A stretch of 40,031 nucleotides of DNA from Chara braunii (GCA_003427395.1 BFEA01000201.1:946892-986922); one strand, 5' to 3'; shown: positions 20,988 through 33,488, counted from the stretch's first letter. Notes: a model not told the origin generated them from the letters alone. Made by a program: numbers and translations.

Positions 20988-22672
20988 GCAATCGTGAGCA
21001 CAAGCATGAGCTGGTTGAATACTTCCAAGCGTCGATTGCGGATCACCTGCTGCGCCACCAGTACGATGACGACCGGCGNCTGCACTACNACATTCAACGA
21101 NTGAATNTAACATCGCCTGCTNCTTNGGATCTCATTGCATACTCACTTTTGTGTGAGCATTTGACTTATGNGGGGGTNTACGTTGACATNACGTATTGCC
21201 TACGGAGAAATCAATGTTAGTGTTTATCGCGTTTCATGCGCNNCGAGTGACCGGGACCTTTGNNCATAGCATCGCCACGTTTATCTGGGACTTGATGCCC
21301 TTGTCAAGCGAGGTGAGGGANCTGGTGAGGAAGTTTTTNTGGGAGTACGCCCTTCAAATAGCCAGATCAATAGCCTAGGTACAAGGGCGCGCATGCCATC
21401 GCTTTACTGCTTGCGAGTCTTTGCTTCGTTAGGCNCAAGGNGATCAACNGACTTTGGTTCCTTAACTGNCTGCGCTCCTTCCTCCTGCTCGTCCTCTCAA
21501 CGCCCAAGCTATCTCGCCTCCTTTCTAAATGCCTCCCTTCTTTCTTTATACCACCCTTCCCCATCTCCTCACGGTGAGCCCCTATCCTGTGCGTGATTTC
21601 TCAGATATCTTGGTGGAACTGTCTGACGTGGAGCCACTGTCGTTCGGAGACGAAGACGCGTGGGAGTTGCATCGAGCGCTATACCGATCAGTGGTGTTGG
21701 GCATATTCCCATTTTATGTGGAGCACGAGGAACATGATGTGAGTGAGCAGCTAATGGTCTACTACGTGATTGCTAAGCCCAAGACGGAGCATAAGCAAGG
21801 AACGGTGGCACTATAACCGGTCGGGAACATCCGATCGGACAAACCGAGGCTTTTGGAGTTCTCCATTGCCCAAGTGCTCGCCATCGAAGAAGGTGATCTC
21901 CTCGTTTAGTTGCGAGTAGCCACGGCCCTTAGGCGAATGTACCATTCAGTCGTCATTCGCGATTATGTTGCTGAGGCGGGGGAAAGAGTGATAGACATCA
22001 CCTGCGAGAAGCAGTTGCAGTTGTCCTCTTCTTACCCGTGTTCCACAGCTCCAAGGGCACACAAGAGGACCACCAAGAAGTGTCGTCGACAGCGATCAGC
22101 AAAGGCAAAAGGTAGTCGGATGGGCCTAGAAGTAGTTCAACCATTCTCGGCGCCCGCGCAAAAAGAACCAACCACGCCCATCATCGAGCCTTCGCTGTGC
22201 GAAGGACTCTTTGCGGACGAGTCGCTGCCGAATCTCAAGCCACTTCCGCATGTGAGCGATCTAGAGTGGACGTTGTCACTGTCGATCCTACTTTACCTCA
22301 ACCTCAACGGACCCAACCCCTTAAAACCAGCCACAGCAGCTACCGCAGGAGTGGGGAGAGGAGTCACAATGCCACATCCCACTTCCTGACCCCTCATCCT
22401 CGTGGGACCTTTCCGCTTCTGCGCGCCAACCCGGATTGTCACAGTCCTTGGTATTAGTAGTTCTTCTGAGCAAGAGCGTCCGCCCAACCCACGTTGATTA
22501 CATTTTGGAGCCAGCGGCCATCCGGCTCGAGGCAATCGAAGGTGTTTTGCACCTTGATCCTGCTTGGATGCCATTCCTACAGTTGCCGAGGGGTGCATAC
22601 CAACCAGACTGGCTGGAACGGTGGTCTCCGAGGCCGGGAGGCGGCCTAACGCCATGTATCACTTCCTGGTAG
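20984..22672 (+). pseudogene. unidentified ORF downstream of gypsy pol
   Basis: It starts with ATG at 20984, overlapping the pol stop as ATGA. Protein-like blocks follow in different frames: 20984-21220 (VEYFQASIADHLLRHQYDDD), about 21196-21378 (SIATFIWDLMPLSSEVR), 21595-21816 (FGDEDAWELHRALYRSVVLG), 21910-22389 (YVAEAGERVIDITCEKQ, then a basic patch HKRTTKKCRRQR) and 22500-22672 (LEAIEGVLHLDPAWMPF). Ns and frame changes interrupt it. The segment 22103-22268 has a second copy at 29950-30125, so the ORF belongs to a dispersed family. There is no known domain; its position matches the extra 3' ORFs (env-like or accessory) found in some plant Ty3/gypsy lineages, but no membrane segment was seen. 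Confidence 0.5.
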
Positions 22673-24541
22673 TCACGCCATTAACGTGGGATCGATACGG
22701 AGACCCACTTAGTTATGACGGGTCCCGAAAACCTTACTGTGCTACGGCGGTTCATTCGCACAGTAGCAGATCTGGCGCCACATGTGCTATCGCACATGCC
22801 AGGGGCTTTACTGTACCCCTCCTTCATCCAGATGCAGCATCACTTCAATGAAGTAGATGCACCGACGCACCTTTCGCTTGGGCGGCCTTTCTTCCTCCCC
22901 TCCCTCCCCCTCTTAATACTGAACTTGATCACTTCGCTTGAGCTTGGCCTCTCTTTCTTTTTCTTCTTCTTCTCGTTTGCTCTATTTTCATATCAAGGCG
23001 AATGTAAAAGAGTGAGCGAAAAATCGCGTTGTAAAGCTTGAAAGATTTACGATGGGGCCAGTTGACGATGAAGTGGCTGCCCGATCTGTAGGCGAAGAAG
23101 GGCGTGGGATGCACCTTTAGTAGAATAGTGGTCATCAAGGCCAGCAGACGATGAAGAGGCCGCCTTGGTCATCAAGGGAACCGGGACACGTGGCAGGCAG
23201 TTGGGAGACTGCCAATTTTTCTAAACCCCATATGCGTCATAAATGTGATAAGCTGGGATCCGTACTTCGCGTGTTCACGTACCCTTTGGACTGAAATCTG
23301 AGGTAAGCGCCGAAGCACGTATCTTAGCTGATCAAGAAAGCAAGGTCCATTTTTCATTTTTGAGGTACTAAAGGCATGCATCTTTCCAAATTGCCCCTAT
23401 CCCCATTCAAAATATGTCTCCTCGCGGAGAGTTAGCAACCGCGCCTTGAAATTCAAGAAACACTTAGGAATAACGGTTGTCGACATTCAAATTTTTCTCG
23501 TGTCAAAGCGCGCATGGCCATTTTTGAAATCATGCATGTCGCGTAAGCTCCGTTCTTGCTATGCATGTGTGTGTCATCTTCCTTTCCGGCTCAGCGCTTC
23601 TCCTTGCATGTCCTTACTTCTTCCCCCGACTCTGCGCCCGATCCTCCCCGTACCCTTCGGGGCAGTCGATTGGTCGTTAATTTGGATGGCCGGATCAATC
23701 CCGTGGAAGAGAACTTGTGCGCAGGGCTTGGACGACCGCCTCGCCTCCTTCGATCCTTCTAAACCACCCTCTCTTTGTCTGTCCTGCTCAATTACACCCC
23801 TTGCTGCCCACACCACACACTGGCACCCCGCCGCCTTCCACGCTTTTAATTCCCCCGCAGCCCCTTCCTCTCCTCCTCTTTTGTCTTGTCTGCAATGTCA
23901 CGCGAGCTATGTGCAAAGACCGAGGCGTCGAACAGGCTCGACATGCATAAGCGACGGGTAGAATGACGACGGAAGGTGGGATTAGCGGTAGACTTCTCGG
24001 TACGTGCGTGCGGAGGAACTGAGCGGTGGTGGAGATAGAACGTAACCAGAGGCAGGGCCTTGAGGCTATGGTTGGTTGACGTTCAGGTTGGTTGGGGGCC
24101 GTGCCTGAGAGAGGCTGGCTTGTGGAATTTTGAATGGCAAGGGAATCACTCTTTTCTCCATTGCTGCTTTGTCCAAGTGTTGTGTGTGCAGTAGACTAAG
24201 TGTGGATACTTAGGCGCATACATGATATTAGTCATGAGGGTGTATGGATGTTAATGCTTCGCAAACCAAAACGTATGGATGTGGAATGAGGATGGGGGTG
24301 TGAGGTGTACGAAGGCATGACCCTGGACAGTGCTTGGGTATCAAACGTCTGCTTCTATGCATGTGTGTTGGTTTCCCCTTGTTCTCCCCGAGCCTTGCCG
24401 ATTCCCTACGTGACATGTGAGCATCGGGAATTGTCGCCAACTGTAGTACCCTCTCTCCCCTCTCGCGCACGAGTGTCACGTGTCAGTTGGTCCTGTGCCA
24501 TCAGGCTGAGTGCTGGCAACCAGAGACAGCAGGCACATACA

Positions 24542-24650
24542 TCTAAGCGCGCCGCCCTCTCTCTTTGCTGTCTAAGCGCACCGCCCTCTCTCTTTGCTAC
24601 CTGGCCATCGTCGTTTGGCACAGTGACAATTCTGGCACAGTGACAATTCT
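24542..24650. repeat. two small tandem duplications
   Basis: TCTAAGCGC(G/A)CCGCCC..TTTGCT is doubled at 24542-24569 and 24571-24597. GGCACAGTGACAATTCT is doubled exactly at 24617-24633 and 24634-24650. Confidence 0.95.
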
Positions 24651-25030
24651 AGGATCAACAACGCTGTGTCCCTGAACTTGCATTCTATTTTAAGTAGGAG
24701 GGAGTGGGGCGCCACTCATTTAGACTTGTATGGAGTCGAGATGTGCTACGTTAAACGTGGACGCGGGGCACTGTTCGTGCAACACCCTTTCATCGATCCG
24801 CCGTAACCCGCTTCCGTCCTTCCCGATCGCATTCGAAGATGGTGTGCACTGCGATGCCGATGTGCAGAGTGCGTTGATGGGATCCGGCCAGGCTCATTTA
24901 TACAACCCATCCAAGCCTTGCCATCTAGGAGGGGGGGGGGGTTGTGATTGATCAATTTTTGTCCCCGCCCTTGCTCTTGCCTTTCACTGATTGGACAGTG
25001 CTACCTTGGTCGGCAGCGCACACCACGTGG

Positions 25031-25053
25031 CAGCCCCAGTTTAACTGGGGCTG
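25031..25053. repeat. inverted repeat with 11-bp arms
   Basis: Perfect arms CAGCCCCAGTT and AACTGGGGCTG are separated by a single T. It would extrude as a tight hairpin. It lies inside the Trp-rich open frame. Confidence 0.9.
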
Positions 25054-25236
25054 GTGTCAGGGGGGAGACTGGTGTTCCTGGCAACAGCTCTTGCTAGGGT
25101 ACGAAGGCTCCGTCCGGTTCCCAGAACTCGTATGGTGCCCTCTACCGGCAAGCTCCCGAACCTGGGTTCCTACGGCCCCGCCCCAACTGGACGACGACGC
25201 TCAGAGCCAACCGCACGGCCTTGATGAATCCGACTC

Positions 25237-25359
25237 GGAAGCTTAGAGGCTCCTTATCTCTTGGGTTCTTGCAATAGAGTTGGCTGTGAACCTAGCANGG
25301 AAGCTTAGAGGCTCCTTATCTCTTGGGTTCTTGCAATAGAGTTGGCTGTGAACCTAGCA
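25237..25359. other. assembly artefact: exact 61-bp duplication joined by N
   Basis: 25237-25297 and 25299-25359 are identical 61-mers separated by one N. This is the pattern of two contig ends overlapping by a fixed length and not merged. The true sequence probably has one copy. Confidence 0.85.
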
Positions 25360-26655
25360 GGAGAGAAGCGGTAGATTCCGCGTCTTCCCTTTTCCTTTCT
25401 TTTTCTATTAACAAAAGTGCGTGGCTCCTTAGGCACCACAGTGCAGAATTTTTACCCTTCAGATCCTCTCCTGTATTCCCCATCAAGCCCCTCTGTTGGC
25501 CCTAATTTTTGGAATAACCCCGGAATAAAGCGAGAATCCCCCGTTCCGTCTTGGTGATTCAATCCCTGCCTAAAATCCTCATCCACCCCCATTCACTCTG
25601 ATCGGGCATCTCTCGGTACAAAACGCAGGGTTGTGAGATTGCTCATCAGAACCCGCCCCGGAACTGATCTCATCAGTCCCCAAAAGTTGGGCTGAGCTGA
25701 TTCCCCCTGAGGCTGTCCCTAAAATTGGGACCTTGTTCAAGAAAGAGATACTAAATGAGAAGAGCAATTCCTATGCTTGGTAGGGAGGGATGCTCTGTGC
25801 AAACTTGACATTACATAAGACCGCGCAAGTACATGAGGGCACTCATGACAATCAAGCTCAGCTTACTGCAGCGGGCACAGCCATGCCAGTTCTGCGGAGG
25901 GATCAATCTAGCTAGAGCTGGAAACATGGGGAGACAACAACTTGGAATCTCAACAAGCTTGCCAAAGGAGTGAGGCATCGACGCCAATCCCGCAACCGGG
26001 ACTGCTGAGATTACAGCGAAATGGGAAAGGTCCTTCCATCACCTGCAACCTCCCTGCTGCAAGGAGCTGCAGAAGCTCTGGTCGAAGCTCATCCTGATCG
26101 CATCTCAGAAGATGGCCTCTGTTATATTTACACAGCTACCCCGGTGAGAAAACACGTATTCGCCTACAAAACACCAAGTATAACAGAGCTACGCCGAGAA
26201 AACACGTATCCGGACGCCTACATAACACGGATCCGGCTATGTACAATTTCCAGCCTGCAAAAGTCGTTACACGGACGGTCCTCCCACCAACCACCACAGA
26301 CCCAACTCCATTACGGACAGTGAGCCTAAGGACTGGGCAGACAAAACGCTATAATTGATGTCGTGTTCTGTAGTACTGTCACGGCGGTGTCTGATAGTGA
26401 GTGCACTCACGAGTTGGACAGTTATACAGCAGACAGTAGCATAGACCTACGCCGAGACGGATCTTTTCGAACGCTGTGATAGCTGCCGGCTAACGATTCG
26501 GACTTCGTATCCGATTATCTTCGCTGGCGAGACCTCGCCCGGCATACACCCTCCAACTTACAATCCAGCCTCTCCACATTACATGACTCGCCCTGCATGC
26601 TGCCATTTCCACATGACATTGCCAGAAACTAAAAAGAAATCATAACTGTGACAGA
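25360..26655. other. spacer with one ~55-bp tandem duplication
   Basis: Around 26120-26232 two diverged units share GAGAAAACACGTAT and a CGCCTACA(A/T)AACAC segment. No gene was recognised; the 100-codon frame at 26021-26323 runs through this duplication. Confidence 0.4.
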
Positions 26656-26659
26656 CGAT

Positions 26660-26691
26660 GTGTGTGTGTGTGTGTGTGTGTGCATGTACGC

Positions 26692-26740
<49 letters not shown>

Positions 26741-26742
26741 TA
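26660..26742. repeat. (TG)n(AG)n microsatellite
   Basis: (TG)n at 26660-26716, with a short interruption, passes directly into (AG)n at about 26717-26741. There is no GC hairpin or (AATC)n here. Confidence 0.95.
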
Positions 26743-27305
26743 GAACATTGAAAGGGCACGTCTCTCTCTAGAGGCACTCAGCCTGCCGCTGCGCGCCAGT
26801 GACTTGTCAGTTGTAAGCAGTCTGCCGCGTCATCGCCACGGCGCACCAGTGACTTAAAATGTAACGTAAGGGACGCCGGGTGACGTCCCAGCTTGCAATG
26901 ATTATGCTTTCGGGAGCCAAAAAAAAAAAAAAAAAAGAAGTATCTGCTAAGCTATAAGCACGGAGAACAAAAACAAAAGAATCATTCATTCCATTCATGG
27001 AGACCCATTATTACGATTCGAAATTCAGACCTAAGTTCGAATCGTCCCAGCTTGCAATGAGGGCGGGGAAGGAAGAGGGGTGCCGGGAGGAAGAAAGGGG
27101 AAGGAGAGGGGGGGAGGGGAAGGAAACGTTGATTGTTCATCTGTATTCTGGAAACAGGAGTCCGAACTTCTTTTTCTTTGGGGGGGGGGCACCATTTCTC
27201 AACCTAATCGTGTCAACCCCGCGTATACCATAACAGCATATTCCTCCGGTTCTCCGACTCTACCCGCCAAACACGTAAAACAATCCGATACACCCTTGAA
27301 CTGTC
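26743..27305. other. spacer with A-run and purine-rich blocks
   Basis: An A run lies at about 26920-26936 and a GGGGA-rich block at 27061-27120. The phrase CCCAGCTTGCAATGA occurs twice (26888 and 27046), suggesting a small diverged direct repeat. No gene was recognised. Confidence 0.4.
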
Positions 27306-27710
27306 GGGAACAACGGACATGAGGGCGAATTCAAATGGAACTCGATAAATGAGAAGAACAAAGAAAAAGCGAAACACTCATTTAATGTCGAAGCATAATC
27401 GACTTGAGGGCGTCCGATCTTAACTTACAATGCCAAAGCATTCGGTCGAACTGCCAGAACCAGACACGAAAACGTTTTCCTTTCACTTTCAACTGTTGAA
27501 AAACACAACGGAGGTCGAATCCATCTAGATGAAACTAGATAAACGCAAAGAAAACACAACGGAGGTCGAATCCAGGCGAAACTAGTTAAACGAATTGGGG
27601 AAAAAATAAAAAACACTCAATTTATGTCGAAATAAAATCGCCGTGAAGTCGTCCAATCTCCAATTACATTGCCGAAGTATTCGGTCCATCAACTCCGAGA
27701 AGCAGAAACA
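27306..27710. repeat. nested direct repeats 3' of GAPDH
   Basis: A ~100-bp block at 27371-27470 (AACACTCATTTAATGTCGAA ... AAGCATTCGGTC) recurs diverged at 27611-27710. Between and before them, three copies of a smaller block with ACAACGGA..T(C/G)..GTCGAATCCA and ACTAG(A/T)TAAAC occur (about 27309, 27500, 27556). The larger period is near 240 bp. It lies just beyond the probable GAPDH 3' UTR. Confidence 0.75.
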
Positions 27711-27739
27711 CCCCACCATTCCATCTAAAGCTCTGTTAA

Positions 27740-28044
27740 GCGTGTTTGTTTGATCTGTTTCACTCCCACAGATAATAGGTCGAATAACAAACATCGACTT
27801 ATTGCAGTTCACCTTATACCTCTCCCTACTCCCTTTTCTCTTCTCCCTACCCGCAACAAGCTACCCAAGTTCGATGCAAGAAAACGCACAAGACAACACA
27901 TCGTCTCACTATGCTTCCGCCAATCAGACATCACGAGGGAAAAACACAATCGAGTGCCCTCGCAATGACTGCTCTCAACTAATTACCTACTACCTACCTA
28001 CGCACACAACACACACACACACACGCCTACTCCCTCACAATCAT
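27740..28044 (-). other. probable GAPDH 3' UTR and downstream flank
   Basis: On the minus strand, after the stop codon there is a (TG)n run (28006-28024 on plus as CA repeats) and then pyrimidine/purine-mixed sequence. No canonical AATAAA was identified. The plus-strand frame starting at 27802 is antisense to this region and lacks an ATG. Confidence 0.4.
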
Positions 28045-29239
<1,195 letters not shown>

Positions 29240-29537
29240 TCACCGATGGACGAGGGATCAGGTGCCCACGCGGAGGCCTCCCTTCTAGGAAGACCCAGAG
29301 GCCAGGATTGCCATGCCATAATTGGGAACCAGTATTCACGCTGCCACTTACTCAGGCTCTGTGGCCAGCTGGGCAGCAGCTTTGGAAATGGGCCTTGTAT
29401 CTGGACACCAGGTCCGTCCAGAAGCAGAAGAAATATTGCTGCAGCAGCCTCGGAGCCCAGCAGAAGGCATACTTGAGGCCAATGAATGACCTGGAGGGGC
29501 TTTCTAAGCCTTCCATTCCGTCATTTGAAAAGGACCC

Positions 29538-29561
29538 GGTAACGAGCAGCTGCTCGTTACC
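29538..29561. repeat. 24-bp perfect palindrome
   Basis: The half-site GGTAACGAGCAG is followed immediately by its exact reverse complement, with no loop. It lies about 525 bp upstream of the GAPDH start. Confidence 0.98.
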
Positions 29562-29785
29562 CAAAGAGGGTCAGGCCGGCAGTGTCCTCTTGGGTAAGGC
29601 TCATTACAGCCTGGCTATTTTTGCCCCTGCCCCCGCTCTCTGAGGGGGTACTCACACGAGGACCAAAAGACCCAAAATCCCGAAATTTGAGTCGTTTTTC
29701 GGGTCACACTGGAGAGGATCGCTACCCAAATGCCTCAAACAGTGACCCTTCTGTCAGTGGCCTGCGGGGCCGTGGGCGGACCCTT

Positions 29786-29815
29786 TTTGAGACCACCTCC
29801 GGAGGTGGTCTCAAA
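29786..29815. repeat. 30-bp perfect palindrome
   Basis: The half-site TTTGAGACCACCTCC is followed immediately by its exact reverse complement. It is a second uninterrupted palindrome 225 bp from the 24-bp one. Confidence 0.98.
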
Positions 29816-29949
29816 TTACCTTCCGTTTTTCTTTTTCTATGTTCCTGAATTGACGAGAATCGTAGATGAAGAAGACAGCCTGCCAAACAACTGAAAGTGC
29901 GACCAGGAACATTTACGTTGTGGCGAAGACCCACTCGTTATATTGGCGT

Positions 29950-30125
29950 GAAACAACGATAGTCAGTTGGGCTCAGAAATAGTCCAGCCGTTCTCGGCGC
30001 CGAAGCCAGTAGCCGCGCAAAAAAAAAAAAAACACGCCTATCTTCGAGCCTTCACCATGCGAAGCTCTTTGCGGATGAGCCGCTGCCAAATCTCGAGCCA
30101 CTTCGACGTGTGAGCAATGTCGAGC
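29950..30125 (+). pseudogene. fragment of the gypsy 3' ORF family
   Basis: Aligned by eye, this matches 22103-22268. Shared strings include CGTTCTCGGCGCC/CATTCTCGGCGCC, CGAGCCTTC, CTCTTTGCGGA and CTGCCAAATCTCGAGCCACT-like sequence. An A run (30020-30033) interrupts it here. The sequence diverges after about 30125. Confidence 0.75.
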
Positions 30126-31869
30126 GCATCTGTCCCACACCGAACAGGGTGGGACCCTCCTGGCCAAGTCACACAGGCGTTGGTCTATTCCTCGTCGCGA
30201 TACACATGGAGCTTCCGCAAGCCACTCCGGCCGAGTGCGCCAGCCATACCTCTCGCGAGCCCCTATGACAGGATAGTGTCAACGCGAGGTATAACTTACC
30301 TCCACCTTACGAGACTTGTCTCCTCTCTTCGGTGGGCGTATCCCCGCCGAGCTACCAGTCCACAGTACGAAAGTTAACCTGTTGCAATCGCAGAGGTGGA
30401 CTAGCCGATGGCGTTTGTCGTTCGTTGTAGCATACGGGGTACGCGCGGTCCCACACTTCTATCGAACCCGCACAAGCACCGACGCAGAGAGGGGCGGAAC
30501 TCCCAATCGCGACTCGTCGTCGGTCGACTAGGACGCATCCCACTTACCACGCGTTACACCACAACACTCACTCACACGGAACGATACAGAAACAAACAAC
30601 ACAACAATACTCCTAGTCTCTTTTCGTAGTCATCCCATAACCTTCCGACGCGGAAATCAGATAGGCGACATGAGCGAAACGTAGTATGAAACCGCGGGGA
30701 TGCAGGGCCTTCTCATATCGATTTGCAATGCAAGCATTCGCAAACAGTCGCAATGATGACGTACTATATGTAGTACCCATAACCGCGTGGTCGTCGATAA
30801 TCTAGAAGGTCTCGTTCGACACTCAAGTGTCAGCTAACATGCGCCTTAAGGGTTTAATCTTTCGACGCTAGACAACCGCTAACGGCACTAAGTGCGGTTG
30901 AGAACCACACCATCTTCTACACCTTGCAGAGAGTGGGTGGTACACAGATTCATACTTGTGGTGGCAATCGTCTCTTATCACCCTGGAGACCAGCTCCATC
31001 ATCTAGGGCCTGGAAAGAAATCAAGGGGTTTGACTTTGATAAATGTCACGGACTACAACGTCTAACTATATAAAAATTTTAAAAAACAAAGGATAAAATG
31101 GGATCTCTCTTTTCTCTCGAAACATAATCTGTTTAACCCTTACCCACGGTCGCAGTAGGCTGCGCGGACACTCAAAGCATATATATCTACATATATAGAG
31201 AGGTTTATAGATATGTGACGATCACTTCTCACAATCAAAGTGAAACTTCTCTCAACCATATATATGTATGTGATAGCAGACAGTCAAATCGAAAGTCCGA
31301 ACCACCAAACAGACTTACAATCACATCAAAGATTAAACCAGAAGTTCATGCACTACGTGGGGTTAACTTTCATCATTTTCGGCACTTACACCTCTCACTT
31401 TAGCCATACAAACCTCAACCTTAGCGCACCCTTCCAACAATAAAATACTCAATACCTTTGTTAAATGGTCATTCAATAAAGTCTGGGTAAAGACACAAGA
31501 AAGTTATTCAAACCACAGGGCTAAAAGCTTTAGGTTAAGTGGCAAGAGTGGATTGGAGTTGAATCGTGAACCGACGAATCGGCAACCGCCCTTCTGTCAG
31601 TGATAACAGAAGATGATCCTTGTAGGATCAAGCTGAAACTAGTCGAAATCTTGAATCAGAACGATCAAAAGGACCTGTACCATAAGACAAGTCAATACCC
31701 AAGCTAAATCATTAGTGTATGGGGAATAAATCTTCATACAACATACTTACTAGATATTGTCTGTCAAGTAAATCTAAGTCTACCCCTAAGTCAGTGTTTA
31801 AAGAAAAGACAGATCTTTGATACAATCTCCTCCATACAGGGTGGATTGCTTATATCGTCACCTATCAAA
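30126..31869. other. 1.7 kb spacer, nothing recognised
   Basis: Mixed composition becomes AT-rich after 31000, with TATATA stretches near 31175-31215. No repeat partner in the window and no domain. Confidence 0.4.
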
Positions 31870-32220
31870 ATATAATTTATCTCCTTTAAACTAAGAAAAT
31901 TTTGGCAACGCTTCCCGTAGGGAAAGTAAATTTTCAAAATTTATACAAAGCTAAGTTCAAAAGTTTAAAAGTAACTTTGACTTACCAAAGTTTAATTTTG
32001 TTTAACTCCCTTAATTAGCAAAAATTTGGGCAACAATCCCTTTAGAAAAAAAAAGTTTTCCATATTTTTACTAAGCCATATATAAAATTTAGACAAACTG
32101 AACATTGAAAAGTTAAAATCTAACTAACTCCTTGGTTTTGTAGAAATTTTGGCAGCGCGCCCCCTAGAAAATTAACTTACCAAGATTTATATAAAACCAA
32201 GTATAAGAAATGATCTAAGA
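31870..32220. repeat. ~123-bp degenerate tandem repeat, three units
   Basis: The phrase AAAATTTTGGCAACG / AAAATTTGGGCAACA / AAATTTTGGCAGCG occurs at about 31896, 32020 and 32144. Each is followed by C-rich CCC(G/T)(T/C)(T)AG and then a TTTATA(C/T)(A)AA-type stretch. Spacing is 124 and 124 bp. Confidence 0.7.
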
Positions 32221-32490
32221 AAATGTGAGAATTGACCTAAGTAAAATAAACTTAGCTTAGAAAATGCAAGAATTTAAGTTAACTCTTATGACTCTAGCAT
32301 GTGGCGACCAACTAAAGCAACTACATGTCAAACTGAAACTCGGACTAAGAAGTGATCTCACTCAGCCACATGAAAGGTCAAACTACAATAATAAGTACTC
32401 TCACCAACCCAAAGTCAACTTTGTCAAACAATAGTTCATAGTCATTCAATGATTCATCCCTTTATACCCAGCTTACATAAGGCATAAAGT
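32221..32490. other. AT-rich spacer
   Basis: No feature was recognised. Confidence 0.4.
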
Positions 32491-32494
32491 TAGA

Positions 32495-33215
32495 CCACCC
32501 AAACTTATGGAACAATGTCTAACTCAGCTATTGAGTATATACAAACAGAGGGCACCACAACATTTATCTATCTTGGGCATATGATAACATTGTTCATCCT
32601 AGTCTCCTAGAACTGTTTAAGTATCCAAGTTATATATAGTTATCTGCACTTAAACTTGTAAGGTAACATATGACTGAACCGATCATCTCAGCTCAAAGCT
32701 CAGCATGTCCCTTCTTACCACAAGTTTACTCTTAATTAATACTTTCTTAAGCTTGTGATAAGTTATAGTCAGACCACCAAAACTTATGGGACAGTGTCTA
32801 ACTAGCCTGTTCATAGATAAACTAATAATAAAATATAGTCAAGTTATAACCTTTTGATTCCAGCATGTGTGTGGCATTGGACCAAAACCACCCATCGACA
32901 AACTTATGGAACATGTCCGGTCCTTTGCCCGATCTATTTCTCTTAATGGTGAAGCAGAAAGAGGTTGAGTAACCCAAACTTATGGAATATGCTCAAACCC
33001 CCTCGTCCAAAACCAAAATAAACTGAAAAAACTCAAAATAAACAAGGCATCCAAGCCACTCAAACTTATGGGACAATACTTGGTCCCCAAAAAGTCAACC
33101 ACATATAACCCTCGCAAGTCGGAGCAACCCGACCACCGAAACTTATGGAACGCGTCTGGTCCGCCAAACAACTAAAAAATAAACATAGCATTAGACGTCC
33201 CCAAACTTTGGAGAC
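32495..33215. repeat. seven irregularly spaced copies of an AAACTTATGG motif
   Basis: AAACTTATGG (or a one-base variant) occurs at 32501, 32780, 32900, 32976, 33062, 33139 and 33203. It is often preceded by CCACC and followed by (G/A)ACA..GTCT or similar. Gaps are 279, 120, 76, 86, 77 and 64 bases. The extended motif decays outward, as in an old minisatellite with a variable unit. Confidence 0.75.
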
Positions 33216-33488
33216 TTGTCCAGTCTTTGGTTGACCCAGTCAGACACAAGCGATACTGCCTTCCTCCAATTCTTCCCCCAGATGCAATCACTTCCCACAA
33301 TCTGCTTTCAGTCAAACAGTACAACTGAAATTGAGATTGTGCATGCCTTACTTCATTTAAGTCTGGTATAAGTCCTAAAAGTCAAACTCAAAGTCAAAGT
33401 AAGGATGCACACAGTATACTCAGTCAAACATAGTAAGAAGTACAAATATGGGTTATAATGAGGTTTATAAAAGGAGGATAGAACCGTT
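33216..33488. other. AT-rich spacer
   Basis: No feature was recognised. Confidence 0.4.

Larger units (their letters stand above)
15435..22680 (+). mobile_element. decayed Ty3/gypsy-type LTR retrotransposon with a 3' extra ORF
   Basis: Gag-like, protease, reverse transcriptase, RNase H and integrase remnants occur in the Ty3/gypsy order on the plus strand, followed by a further ORF. Every domain carries stops or frame changes, so the copy is dead. No LTR pair was identified: the 5' side is interrupted by foldback copy B and the 3' limit is arbitrary. Scattered single Ns (19469-21470) and an adaptor sequence at 19652 show the assembly is weak here. Confidence 0.85.
22681..25236. other. 2.5 kb of repeat-derived or unannotated sequence
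   Basis: No domain was recognised. It contains T-rich stretches (22920-22990), CT-rich blocks and a 171-codon open frame (23446-23961) with no protein-like motifs. A 100-codon Trp-rich frame at 24944-25246 (PWSAAHTTWQPQFNWGW) looks more protein-like but is unidentified. The likely 3' LTR of the gypsy element would fall here but cannot be delimited without a partner. Confidence 0.35.

Noticed and set aside
27030-27045. tRNA T-loop-like GTTCGAATC
   Set aside because: No matching acceptor, D-arm or anticodon arm in the upstream 70 bases.
32495-33215. CRISPR-like array of AAACTTATGG
   Set aside because: Irregular spacing, a short and variable repeat, eukaryotic context and no cas genes.
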